A stretch of 64,000 nt of DNA from Phymatolithon calcareum (taxonomy: Eukaryota; Rhodophyta; Florideophyceae; Hapalidiales): the NCBI GenBank assembly GCA_977006965.1, contig OZ345354.1, positions 868,001 to 932,000 of the forward strand, written 5' to 3'. Below the pieces are notes generated by a model. It ran no database searches, was not told the DNA's origin, and saw nothing but the letters and a program-made list of their open reading frames with translations. Shown one piece after another: positions 10,594-21,559 of the stretch. Position 1 is the stretch's first letter; every line of letters starts with the position of its first letter. Made by a program: the position numbers and the translations under genes.

Positions 10594-11610
10594 CTATTTC
10601 ATAACAAGGGCACTCTCATTCTCGCACATAGATTCCACCTTCGCCATATTGCCATCCGCCCCCGGGGAAATCCACAGCGCCTCATGCATCACAGCCGCAA
10701 GCATCGCAGTAGCCGAGGCTGGTCCCGTCGATGGTGAAATAATCAGTTTACCGTTCTTCTGAGTGTGATCATTACTCAAACCCATCTTACTTCCCAATGC
10801 CTCGGCTTGTGAAATTGCGGTTGCTCCGGAAATCCCCTTCCCATCCTCCGCCTTCAAAATTACCATTTCATTCTTTGCGGGAGCGGGCACGCAACCGCCA
10901 TTATAGGACAGTAGCGACCGGAACGTTACCGCCCCGCGCACATGCGCATCGCCTGTGTGGACCACATGTTGCAGCGATGGGAATGCAGAGCTTGCAAACG
11001 GTTTCCCGGAAAGCGGGGAAAAGCCCGACAGTCCCTTTGCATCATCCACTGACACGCCAGGCGCAATCGCATTGAGAACCGAGTGCATTCCAGCGACGAT
11101 GCCATCATCGGATCCGCCACTCGCAACCTGAAACTCGTGCGCAAACACGACCATTTTCGGCGCATGCACGCGGATCGCGTCCACTACACCGGATACAATT
11201 GCATTGCTTGGATCGCGCGGAGGCTCCACAGTCACCACGGTAATGCCTGTGTTCGCTGCGGCCAGTACAATAGCCGCGTATTCAGGGGAGCCGGCCGGTA
11301 GCCATACCACGATTTTATCGCCCGATGTGTACCCCAATTCCTGCAGACCGCTTGAGAGTGCAAATACATGGTTCTGTAGGTCTCGGTACGACCAGATGGT
11401 GGTTCGGTCAGGGCTCTCGCCGTAGAATTTGACCGCATCTTTCAATGGTTGTGCTTTGGAAGCCGATGAAAGAATGCCGCCGACGGCATTGCTCTTGTGC
11501 AACGCAGAGCTCGAGGCGAGGGGACGAATTTGTCCGACAAACGCTCCCCGATTTCTCAGCTTGGCAGCGTTGGCAACTCCTGCTGCTGAAGCCCTGATCG
11601 ATCTCAACAT
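10594..11610 (-). CDS. Acyl-CoA synthetase N-domain-like protein, probable pseudoenzyme, mitochondrial presequence
   Basis: 338 aa. Residues 1-40 (MLRSIRASAAGVANAAKLRNR...) form a basic, Ser/Ala-rich presequence. Residues ~55-150 match the N-terminal part of AMP-binding acyl-CoA synthetases: a WSYRDLQNHVFALSSGLQELGYTSGDKIVVWLPAGSPEYAAIVLAAANTGITVVTVEP block (the familiar TY-eL---s---A--L---G---GD-V---lpn--e---a-lA---aG). However, the P-loop (TSGTTGxPK) and all later core motifs are missing; the equivalent segment reads SPSTGPASATAM, and the protein ends soon after. Normal family members exceed 500 aa. No downstream exon with the missing domain was found. Either a non-catalytic derivative or a truncated gene with an intact frame. 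The upstream frame begins at a TTG; the first ATG is 11610. Confidence 0.65.
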   Translation of the reverse strand: MLRSIRASAAGVANAAKLRNRGAFVGQIRPLASSSALHKSNAVGGILSSASKAQPLKDAVKFYGESPDRTTIWSYRDLQNHVFALSSGLQELGYTSGDKIVVWLPAGSPEYAAIVLAAANTGITVVTVEPPRDPSNAIVSGVVDAIRVHAPKMVVFAHEFQVASGGSDDGIVAGMHSVLNAIAPGVSVDDAKGLSGFSPLSGKPFASSAFPSLQHVVHTGDAHVRGAVTFRSLLSYNGGCVPAPAKNEMVILKAEDGKGISGATAISQAEALGSKMGLSNDHTQKNGKLIISPSTGPASATAMLAAVMHEALWISPGADGNMAKVESMCENESALVMK

Positions 11611-12464
11611 CGTCCCAGATTTCAAGTTGCGGCCTTGTGGCAGAAACGCTAGCGATCAAAGAGATGAGCACCATTGCTGGTCTAGATGCTATGATACAGC
11701 ATCATTGCCCAAAACAAAATATTTTGTGACAAGCATCGGTGCAACACAGAAGATTTTCCCTAAATAATATTTTGGGGCACGCTTACACGGGTGAGACGCG
11801 TGGGATAACCAGGATTGCCAAAATTCGAATTTATTGGAAGGTACCATGAGTCCCAACTTCAGGCAAGTCGGCACCTTTCTAACTTAGTTACTTTTTCGTC
11901 GAGTTTGTTACTTTGCCTTTTGGTCTGTCCTCTTCTTTTCAAATTTTCTTGGACTTGTTTTTCTCTTCTTCTTTCGTTCTTTTTTCTTCGTTCTCGTCTC
12001 AAGATTTTTTTGGGCTGAGTGTCTTCCTTTCCTTATTGATTCTCTTTGCTTATCGATCCTTGATACTTGATTCTTGATATTTTTCTTCGCGGCCGTCGTG
12101 AGCAAGTAGGGAAAGTAGCTTGATGCTCATTCCTACATAAGCGCTTACTGTATGCCAACGCCAGCATCCTGTTCATGAGAGTTCTGCTACCTGGCCACAA
12201 AGCATGATCCATTTGTACTTTTTTTTTGATTGGAGTTTATTTAAAAGCCTCACAGTCTTACGAATATACGGGCAAGGCTTCCTCAGTTGCTACCTTCCAG
12301 TGTGTAGACCGTTGAAACCTACCGCCTTCCATAGGCGGTGGGGAAAGTTTGGAACCTGGATCGTCCTACCTACTATGTGGTGTTCTTGTGGGTTCGCTGC
12401 TGGTGTTCCCGCTATTTGGCTTTGTGTTCCGAGGGACATCTAGTTAACTTCTCGTATCTTGATT
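11611..12464. other. Intergenic, pyrimidine-rich
   Basis: The + strand is strongly T/C-rich from about 11890 to 12080 (long TTCTT runs). No coding sequence supported. Confidence 0.5.
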
Positions 12465-13720
12465 TCAGAGCAGTCCTTCTTCATTTTCCATGCACTCTAT
12501 GATGGTCTTGCCGAATAGCAAAAGCTCGTTAAGTGCTCTCTCGGTATCCGGTCTTTTGTCTTCTTTCAAGTCGTATCCTGACAGATTGTTTTCCAGCGTT
12601 GCCATATGCTGTCGAGCTCGGTTTCCAAATTTTTCCACCATGCTTGTTGTCGACACCTGCGGAAATCTTCCGCAGACGTACTGAATCGCTAATGGCCTGT
12701 GCTTCACCTTCGGGAGTTTGAGGATTGCTGGTAGCTCGCTCGTCTTGTCATACGGGATTCTCCTCTTCCTCTTCAATTCGAGACCATCTCCTTCCATTGT
12801 GAGGAATTTTGAGCGAAGCATTTCGGCAGACTGCTTTGCTTGAATGTGTTTGGTTGCTTCCACAAATGGTTCCCTGTTTTCCATAGCGGCAATGTCGTTC
12901 CTGGTCGACTGGAGCTCTTGGTTGTTTCTGCTCTCAGGCGGCTTTTGTAGGTACATCTTTTCTTTGTCCTTTGTTCTCCTCAGCATCTTGAAGGCCAGGA
13001 TTTCCCGTCTTTGGTTCGGTGCTTGGATTCGGCACAACAGTCGGAGTCTGTCTGACCTTCCTCTGGAGAGAGGACCAAACATTTGATCCATTTGTACTGT
13101 AATTTATTACGACAACAATGTTTCCGCACCAAACAAGATGCCTTGCGCGGTAGCGAATCAATGGTGAGCGACTCACCATCCCTTTCTCTGGTACAAGCAG
13201 TCAAAGCGAGAAGGCTATAAGGATTCATTTTCAGGCACGAAGCGAGTTCAGAATATGTCTTGGCTCCCGAGTAGATGCCTCGGCAGGCAGCGGGACAACA
13301 AGACGAACAGGTAAAACGGATTCCACCAGCTACCGTGACCATCCTAAATGGTTTCCAATCCGGATCATTTCTTTGAAGGACGGCGGCTGAAGATTGGCTG
13401 CGTAGAAATATTGATGTTAAGCTCCCCGAAGGCCTGCTTTTTGTGCAGCTTTGAGCTGTTGTGATATCAAGTACCACTCGTATCTGTTAAAGTCTACTGT
13501 AGCCGTAAGGATGTGGAGTTGTTTCAGGACAACTTCAAAAACCTGCAATATAGAAGAAGAAGAACGTATTCCAAGTCTCGCAAAGCCGAACTCTCTTTCC
13601 GTTTCTGCGACCAAGTACCAGATAGTAATATCACAGGTCATCCTCACCAGCGAGTAGTCTACAACAGCCAGACCTTTTTCGGTGACTATAATGTCTTTGC
13701 TGAGCATGGTCGACTAATAT
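12465..13720 (-). pseudogene. Repeat-family coding remnant of unknown function
   Basis: A row of overlapping minus-strand frames, none complete. 13417-13707 includes ILQVFEVVLKQLHILTATV; 12980-13380 includes QRNDPDWKPFRMVTVAGG followed by a Cys-containing FTCSSCCPAAC segment; 12465-13091 is an ATG-started 208-aa, Lys/Glu-rich, helix-forming stretch. I recognise no family. Two of the blocks recur near 62.28-62.40 kb in the same order, so this is a multi-copy sequence. In this copy about 110 bp separates the two blocks, and the second copy lacks it. Frame changes may be decayed mutations or unrecognised introns. Confidence 0.4.
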
Positions 13721-15109
13721 TCGGCGTGTCTACTAGGCATTAGAGGGACGCTGCAAAGCACTGTGAAAATCTGCTATGCCGTGGCCTCCTTCGAGGGGTC
13801 CTTGTCATTTTTTGCTATATTCGCCTATCCACAGTCGCCTCAAGTGTGTCCCAAATCTTCATCTATATTCTGAAATCTCCGGGTCCTGCTCCTCCCAGAT
13901 ACCGTTTTCCAGAGAGAAGAGCTCTGTGAATAGCGGAAGGTGGATGAGTGAAAATACGTATGTATTCCAAAAAATCTCTGGGTCATGCTCCGCCCAGGCA
14001 GTTTTGTGGCTTACTCAGCACCGCGCTTCTCTTATATTCTCTCCAGTGCACCATCATGCCCGTTGTAGCGCCAAGCTCACTAGAACCCGACGCCACAATG
14101 GTCAGAGAGGACCGGAAGAGAGAAAAAGTGAAGGAGAGACAAAACAATGAGCGATTGAAATGAGGAAAGAAAAAGAGAGAGAGAAAGAGAAACCGAAAAC
14201 GAAGAGAGGGAAAAAGGGAATTGCAAAATCCGAGTTCTGATGACGCGCGAGATGAACGGTGAGGAAAGCGAACAGAAAGAAGGGTGCGAAGCGCTGGGCG
14301 ATGTCGGCAAAGTTGGATGATGAATGGGCCGTCAACTTCGGATAGTGTACCGAAACGGAACAACGCAGGTGTTCGGCGCGTTGAGAGAAGCGACTCCACA
14401 CCGGATTGTGCGGCGAAGCGCTTTCAGCGCGAGAATAAAAGGGCGGAATCGACGTCGTCTTTTAAGGCGGCGACTTTGGAAGGCCCGTCCATCCTGAGGC
14501 GAACACACGAAAAAAAAGGACATATCTGTTGCTGGATTCCCGCCGTACCGGCTTGCACGGCGAAAAAGAAGCGATCAGGAAGGGTGGGAAATCTCCGACT
14601 TCGCGTGGTCGAAGGGACTCATAAGCGTGATGCGTGAAGGGTCCAGGCAATCGAGCCGAAATCCAGAAACCTCCACCTTCCTTTACTACGGGGAAGTGAC
14701 AAACTATCTTATGTACTACTGTACTAGCAAAGCGACAAACAAAAATTCTACATGTGCATGGGACACATCCCTGTGTGGCCCGGCGGATCACCTAGAGAAG
14801 GCCACTAGAGTCGCGTGCCTCTGATTCGGCGTTCCATGTGGATCGCGATCAAAAGTTCGTGGCGTACAGTCGCGAAAAACATAAGCGCATACTGCATTCC
14901 TTACAGACTCTGCCTTGCTGTCGTGTCCGGGAATAGCATTGCAACGGAAAAGAAAGATGCAGTGGGGGCCGCACCCGCCTGTCTGTCTCCCGCTCTCGGT
15001 GTCGGCTCGCGGCTTGCCGTACACAAAACTTTTGTGTCTGAGAGCCATCTTCTGCAGTCTGTCGCCCTTTCTCGCCTCGGCAACGACGTAGTAGTCGAGC
15101 GACCTACTT
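13721..15109. other. Intergenic region with purine-rich tract
   Basis: A run of about 60 nearly pure purines (GAAAGAGA type) lies at 14160-14220 on the + strand. Overlapping frames of similar length on both strands at 14788-15159 cancel each other as evidence of coding. No gene supported. Confidence 0.45.
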
Positions 15110-15253
15110 TCCCCCCTCGTATCCGCTGGTTTCAAGAAAGTGCAACCTCTTGATAACAAATCCGCTCATTTCGTCGATACTCTGGTCAACAGATTTGCAC
15201 GCCGCCTCCGCCTTCACGAATAGTAGCATACTATTGGCGTAGAATCAGCCTTT

Positions 15254-15565
15254 GAGACCAGCGTTTGCTCACAACGACGATGCTGAGATCAAAGTTGGCG
15301 GAAAAGGATGATTGTGTCTCTTGTTCATGCCGGAGTCCCCTCTACTGCAGAGAGCTATCTTGCTTACGTAGTCTAACTGCAGAGAGTGTCCCGGAGTGGT
15401 GCACTGTCTATGAATTAATTAGACTAGTGATGGTCGTTGTGGACAACGACACCAATATGGGTTCAATTAATGACTATCAGTGAACCGCAAGCGAATAAAC
15501 AGTGATAGTTTAGTTATCAGACTAGCATACAGGGAACCGTAAGTGAACGATACTTTGTTACAACC
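15254..15565. repeat. Copy-A-specific insertion of about 310 bp
   Basis: In copy B the flanks (...GTAGAAT... and GACACCAAGAGCATTCC) are nearly adjacent; here they are about 310 bp apart. The block carries two imperfect direct copies of GTGAACCGCAAGCGAATA-like sequence (15478 and 15532 areas). Terminal repeats could not be defined, so it is either an insertion in A or a deletion in B. Confidence 0.45.
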
Positions 15566-15603
15566 TGACACCAAGAGCATTCCAGAATACAAGGTTAATC
15601 AAT

Positions 15604-17260
15604 TTACTCTATACGCTCGAGTCGTCTAATGTGTTCTCGGCTTATACAGCGACTGAACCACTGCCACATGAGTCCTCCAACCACGACTAGAACTAAAGGC
15701 CCTAACACGACTCCGAACAGCGGCCCCAAATAGTCCACACCGATCCTCTGCGACGGCATACCGCAGTGTAAAGTAGCAGACTCATGCACCACTCTCGCCA
15801 TTATCGTTCGTATTTTGTCCTCCAATCGCAATTTAACAATCGAACGATCGACTCTGTCGCGGAGCTCGCCCGGCACATTTCTGTTCACATACCATACTCC
15901 ATTGTACGTGGAGAGTGGTCTTTTGGTTTCATAAACCACCAATTTGTCACACGCATTGAGCCGTTTCAGCTTGTACCGCACCGCAAACTATATGAAGAAG
16001 AATGGGATACATAACACATGTCAGTCCGGAGTAGAGGGAATACAGTACCGACGCTGGCCGTCCACTTACATCATACGTCACTACCAACTCAGCAGGATGG
16101 CTCTTGTTCAGGACTTTGTTATAACTGCATAGATGAAGAATGTACGAGGTTGTTAATATAGATACGACGTGTGAGAAAGATGTCGATAAGCAATATGAGA
16201 AGCAGATTTACCAGTCGTTCAAGTCCTTGCAGCGATTCCATGGGAAATAATTAAGATCCCACTTCCCATCGGGATCCACTATACGGACAGAGCCAAAAAC
16301 CGCAAAGGTTAGTTATTTGAAATGTTTGAACCGGATTTCACACTTCAAGCAAAACGTACCACTTTTGCGAAAAACAAACTCTTGAGCACCACCGCTAACG
16401 ACAATATACTTTTCCAATTCGGATTTCGTTAGCCCTTGTACATCAATAACCTCGGCCCGGGCCTGCTGTTCGAAGACGTAGTACACGACGGCAATTTCGT
16501 AGAATAGAATGGTGATTGCAAGGAAAACCTTCACCGATGTTATTAGAGCGCAAACTGACAATCTGTGCGCTCGTTGAATGTCTTCTTGCAATTCGTCCAT
16601 ATCTTGAATTACTTCTTCTGGAGCTGCCGGTATCCTCACCGATCGATCGCCTATCATGATTCCAACAGCACCTCGGAAACTGTATGGTCTATGAAGCCCG
16701 CATAAAATCAGTAGCCCGAGAAATGAAAACACAAGCACAACACCGACAATAGAGAGCCAAGCATCGCGTTCGAAAGGCAAGACTAGTCTTTCCATTGCAT
16801 TCTTCCTCCTCGGCGGCTTAGTTCGAGGTCCAAGAAGGAGCATTCTTCCTTCCATGATGGGGACGGTTGGGATCGAAGACGGCAGTATTCGGTGTGGAAG
16901 TATAAACATGATGCCCGTGACTCCGAATCGATGTCCACTCTCACGGTGAGAAATCTCCGATATAAAGTCGATCATCCCATCGAATGAGCAATAGTTTCCG
17001 GCGAATACACAGAGTGCATTATCTAACGGGGTCACAGCATCCTTGACCTTAAAGATAATCCCACCCAGGTCTGGAAAGTACGTTCGACGGTCTTTGCACC
17101 TGAAGAGAGTCTGGTTGTTCTCGGCTTTCATTCGTGGATCCAGAATGACATACTTTACAAACGCATATGCTGGTTAGCAAGACTTTTCCCAGAAAGAAAG
17201 AAAGAGTGGCTGCATCCACTTACCGGCAACTCTGATATGAAGAGAAAGCAGACATTCGTC
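15604..17260 (-). CDS. Ionotropic glutamate receptor-like channel, copy A (5' exon unresolved)
   Basis: Five exons joined by GT..AG signals and frame: 17224-17260, 16360-17169, 16212-16278, 16070-16124 and 15604-15987, giving 450 aa plus an unresolved first exon. The order of elements is that of iGluRs. A short S1 lobe starts HIRVAAYAFVKYVILDP. M1 follows PFERDAWLSIVGVVLVFSFLGLLIL. A re-entrant-loop-like segment is SFRGAVGIMIGDRSVRIP. M3 is ALITSVKVFLAITILFYEIAVVYYVFEQ, where the canonical SYTANLAAF reads FYEIAVVYY. An S2 lobe follows (IDVQGLTKSELEKYIVVSGG ... CDKLVVYETKR ... YNGVWYVN), then M4 LGPLFGVVLGPLVLVVVGGLMW. A signal-peptide-like ORF (ATG 17400) lies just upstream, but its splice to 17260 is not in phase as I read it. 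No amino-terminal ATD-like domain seen. Confidence 0.7.
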
Positions 17261-17742
17261 CTACAAGCCCTGAAATGAGAAGCGTTTGTGCGAAAGCGAG
17301 TGAGGCATTGAGAGGACTTTCCAGGGTGGGATATATTCATCCCAAATGAGTGCGATAGAAAGGAGATGGCAAGAGCCAGATGAAGAACAAAGGCACGCAT
17401 ATGCGGTCTGAAGGCAAAGTCACGAGCTTCAGAGACAACCCACCAGGAACACGGTTTCGAGTACCATGATGCGTGAGAGCCGGCACGTTGTGCACGTATA
17501 AATGGATTTCGTCCGATTCACCGGACTTCCGGAATAAAGGCAAACTTCTGTAACTGCAAACCTGCTAACTGAAAAGCCTGGCCTACTGCAGCGATATTGC
17601 CTTGCTCTATGGAAAAAGCTCATAAAAATAAACAAAATGTACGGTCGCTGGCAAACTTGCAAACTGCAACCATCTTAACTAAGGGCATTTTTTTCGTTTT
17701 AATTTTTGAGTGTACCTTTCAAATGAAGTGTTTCATTTGCAA

Positions 17743-17990
17743 TCACCCAAGGATACACGTGCTCGCTCCTGGCCGGCATCCGCCAGGGTATACCCTGGCG
17801 GACAGCGGGTCATTGTCATGCAATTCCTTGGATCGAAAATTGGACGCATGAGGTACTTCTACGAGAAAGCTGCGAGAGTTCCTAACATCACCAAACAATT
17901 TTCCTAAGATATGCATGCCAACGTGCGATGTGCATTGAACAGGGGCAGCATCATTCGTTCCCAGCATTTCTTTCTTTCTTTTACTACAGG
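17743..17990 (-). pseudogene. Detached 3' fragment of the PUS3-type pseudouridine synthase gene
   Basis: The minus strand encodes EMLGTNDAAPVQCTSHVG, then LGKLFGDVRNSRSFLVEVPHAS and RSKELH. This matches the C-terminal end of the intact gene at 29036-30553 (EMLGMNDAAPVQCTSNVG, GKLFGDVRKSRNFLLDVPHSS, RSKELHN). Only this last ~70-codon piece is present; there is no catalytic domain or start. It is a partial duplication about 11 kb from the source, in the same orientation. Confidence 0.8.
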
Positions 17991-18155
17991 ATATAGATAT
18001 CGATTCTGAGCTACACATTTAGTTACTCAACATCTAGGGAGTCTCTGAGATGTTCCTCGACGGGATTCATTCTGGGTATTCGCATACAGTAGCTGCTTCT
18101 CGAGAGTACTGCTTCACACCACTAAAGGGGGGGTCACCCCTTTTCCGGACAAATG

Positions 18156-18249
18156 CTGTAGAGACCACTAGGCCATAAGATGTGTGCCCCTGGACCAGGG
18201 ACATGTGTGGACTTATGATCTACCCTATATCAAGGATGTGTATCCCTAC
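18156..18249. repeat. 94-bp direct repeat, left copy
   Basis: Nearly identical to 19643-19736, same orientation, beginning CTGTAGAGACCACTAGGCC and ending TGTATCCCTAC, with only a few differences. It has an internal CCCTGG..CCAGGG dyad. Confidence 0.9.
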
Positions 18250-18291
18250 GAGTGTCTGAACGAAGGAATCAGGTGTGGAGAAACTTTCTCC

Positions 18292-18371
18292 AGTGTAGGG
18301 ATACATATCGCTTCGCTCGTTCCTCCTCTCTTTCTCGGAGGAACGAGCGAAGCGATGTGTATCCCTACACT
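18292..18371. repeat. Long foldback hairpin (35-bp arms)
   Basis: Arms 18292-18326 and 18337-18371 are reverse complements with a single mismatch and a 10-nt C/T loop. The outer end of the stem repeats the TATCCCTAC motif that ends the neighbouring direct repeat. Confidence 0.95.
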
Positions 18372-21300
18372 CCCCTGCACGCCTGGTGTACCTTTTAATT
18401 TTTTGTGAAACGCCGTTGCCTAAAGTAGCCAATCACAGGTGGGAGTTCCGTGAAGATAAACGGCGCATTTTAGGACCAGTTGGGGAAATAGGCAGTTTCC
18501 CCCAACTCGTCTGAAATGATGAACAATGCACGCGCGGCGGAACGGCATCTGTGTCTCGTCTGTAATGGACGAATCATTACACTACGTTTTCCCTTTTCAA
18601 AAATCTCGTAAAAGGTGCAGATGCGTTTTCGGGATGGAAACTGTGAATGGTGAATTTACTTTGCACAGTTTACAAGAAATTAAAAGGTACAGAACGGGCC
18701 TGAGGAAGACTGTATTTTGGATGAATCTTGAACGTAAAGACTTGAATTTTGCGAGCACCGTGTTTTTCGTTGTAAATTTTGCTTGAGGTTTGTGGCTTAC
18801 CTTGAAGCGTTTCTTGTGTGTTATTGCTGTAATTTATTTGTAAACGTGTATTCTTGTCATTGTGATTCGATAATTCGCCGTTGAACTGGGAATCTTCATA
18901 CTCGTCCTTCTCTCGCATGGGGCCCATAACCTGGGAGATGCGGGAAACTGACAAATTTCAATATCCAAGACAGGAAGTCATACAGTGATGACAATCCAGA
19001 GGATTACAGTGGTGGTTGGACTGTTACATTTTGAAATTTTGAAGTTCCGTAAGCGGCATTCAGGTTTTCGGTATCGTTGTTTTTAATGCCGTTTTTCTGA
19101 ATATCGCGCTTCGGCATGCCTTTTTCAGAAAGAAGAAAGGCCGTAGAGAGCCTTCCTGATTTAGAACTCAGAAACAATGGCCAACGTTTTTATCACAAAA
19201 CTGTAACCTGTTCGGCTGTGGCAAAATTTTGAGACAAAGCTGATTAGTTTGTTTCAGTTGCCTGTGTCCAAAACGGCATTTATGCCGAAAAACGGCATTT
19301 TTTGCAACTTTGAGCAACTATATCTCAAAAACGACTTACGGTTGTCAGCCCAAACCAGGCTTGTTTTGGCAACTGAATGTAGCTTTATTCAGATTTGTTT
19401 GTTAAATTATATGAAAATTGCTAAATTTAACGATATATCAATGCTTGTTTTTGTACCGTTTTGAACGTTGGTTTTGGAACAAGCGTTGTTTTTGGAAAAC
19501 GGCCATCTGAAAAGTTACGTAAATGATATGATTGACTCACTGAATTTATTTGAATTTAATTGGCTCGCGCAATTCAGAACTGTTTCATCAGTTTGACAAC
19601 TAAAAAATTAAAATTGCGCTTTTCTCCATTTCCCGCAGCTCCCTGTAGAGACCACTAGGCCATAAGATGTGTGCCCCTGGACCAGGGACATGTGTGGATC
19701 TATGATCTACCCTATATCAAGGATTTGTATCCCTACAAATGCCTCATGCCCGGACATTGCATCTGTTTCAAAATCATTACGGCAAAATTGTAAATCGCCA
19801 TTTTCTGGCCGAAAAAAAGCAAAAAATTACGGAGAAAAAACGGTCTAGCTCGAAAACTAATGTCGCAAATTAAACACAATTTTGCCCAGCGGCTTTCCCG
19901 CCCTTGAAAAGGGTACCCGTAATAATAGCAGCGGTTCCATTGCTGTCAGATTCCGAAAAACAGCACTAGATTGCCGAATCGCAACGTTCACCTACAACTT
20001 TATGATAGGGAACTTGTTCTCATCATCGAGGGTCACTGGTATCTCCAGGAGCAGTATTTTTACGTTCATTTATTATATCTGGTGCACATACTCGTGGACA
20101 TGTGGATGACGGTGGATTTCACTACACTAAAAGTTTTTGTACGTGCATTCTGAACAGCACATGTGCGCGCAAAAGGAACGCTCCTCCGTAGTACTCGAGG
20201 ATGCGTTTCTAGTCACGAAAAGCAGGCTCTTAAAATGTGGTTTTATTGTACAAATGATCGTTTGATGATGCTACAGTAACGGGAGATAATGCGCGCATTT
20301 AGATGAATCTGAGAGGGGTAGGGAGAAGTTTGTAGAGGAGTCGGGCTCAATAGTCTTCCAGGTAGTGCTACGCGCTGCACAACGCACGTCATCCGAAACC
20401 AGCGCCAACCAAAGTGATCCCCAATTTGGCATCCCCCGCGCATTCTCGCCGGTCATCCTCATTCAGCAACAACTTCGCGCCGGCACATATTTCGAACGCA
20501 TATATTTCTCTCGTTTCCTCTTCCAGGCCTTCTGTTCTTGAGTACCTGGGACACGCAATCGCCCCCAGACCAGAGGCACAGATTGCGCGTTTTGTCAGCA
20601 TATAGCACGCCGCAACCGATCGACAGAGAGAGAGACGATCAATACACGTACCATTCTTTCTTCAAAACCATCCTTGTTGTACCTTTTTCCATTTGGCTAT
20701 TTAGCCGTATTCCCTTTCCTTTCATTCAGGGCTTTTCAGTCACACAAAGGCAATCTCTACCAACGCGAAAAGACGCAGAGTTGTCACGGGGTTTGGTAAC
20801 AGCTACTGTCCAGTCCGGTTCATGAGTCATCCAGAAAATGTCTGATCGCTGAGAAGCAAAAGCACAAAAAGGAAAAAATGAGTTAGAACCAGTGTGGCAT
20901 TGCCAGAAAAGAAATCATAAAACTCAATGTAATACCTTCATAAGAGCAAAGCCGATGCTGTACATACTCGAAACGACTTCTTCCTCCTCCGCAGGGCTGT
21001 GCCCTTTCAGTAATCATGGGCATAGCAAAAATGCATGTTGGTTCCCGTGCTTGCCATCTCGTCTCGGCGCACGACGACGTTGAATAGATGCGAGATATCA
21101 GTGGCTCCATAAGCGCCTGCAAAACTTCGATCTCTGTGCGATCGTAACTGGCGCGGACTGCTTGACGCCACTGTAGCCCTGTAAAACGATGTTTTCGTAG
21201 CGATTCTGAGCGCACACGAGCCCTGTGTCCCTGAATTCTTCACCGGAAATGTCCACGGCAACAAACGTTAGAGCTGCCAATTCAGTGCGCGCTCGTCGTG

Positions 21301-21550
21301 CCGGACGACTCTGTTTTTTGGACTATTCATTTTTCATTTCGGGTGTCTGACAAAGAATAGAACTTCTCAAATTGAGCTTTTCCTCAAGCGAGGGGAGTTT
21401 CCAGAAGGAACAGAAGTCCGTATTGTAAGCTGCACTACAGTAGCAGCTGAAACGCATCTCCCTTACAGTATCAAGAGTGTTGCTGCGGGCGTTTAATATA
21501 TTCTACAATCAAAAAAACTTCACTGATCCCTCGCTGCGACGGGATACCCT
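18372..21550. other. AT-rich non-coding accessory sequence
   Basis: 18.6-19.9 kb is AT-rich and contains reiterated AACGGCAT/ATGCCG motifs near 19050-19310. 20.3-21.3 kb is more GC-rich; a minus frame at 21098-21280 reads plausibly protein-like (LAALTFVAVDISGEEF...) but has no ATG, no supported splice and no family. No gene called. Confidence 0.45.
19643..19736. repeat. 94-bp direct repeat, right copy
   Basis: Partner of 18156-18249. The pair brackets about 1.4 kb that includes the foldback hairpin and the AT-rich segment. Confidence 0.9.
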
Positions 21551-21559
21551 GAGCTGTTT

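Larger units (their letters stand above)
15110..17500. repeat. Segmental duplication, copy A
   Basis: Closely matches 24608-26740 in the same orientation over the whole iGluR-like gene and both flanks. Small indels are concentrated in introns and one ~310-bp block (15254-15565) is present only here. Confidence 0.85.

Noticed and set aside
14788-15159. Long overlapping frames on both strands
   Set aside because: Equal openness on both strands and no protein motif; the right end belongs to the duplicated segment.
17224-17400. Hydrophobic ATG frame MRAFVLHLALAISFLSHSFG as first exon of copy A
   Set aside because: A good signal peptide, but no phase-compatible GT donor to the exon at 17260 was found, so it was not included in the CDS.
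17429-17662. Possible signal-peptide exon MVLETVFLVGCL for the receptor-like gene
   Set aside because: Ends in a stop in copy A and has no splice donor in the right phase; kept only as an unresolved possibility.
18156-19736. CRISPR array or rDNA spacer
   Set aside because: Only two copies, 1.4 kb apart, in a eukaryotic context.
21098-21280. Protein-like minus frame LAALTFVAVDISGEEF
   Set aside because: No ATG, no supported splice sites and no family; recorded only under the gap description.
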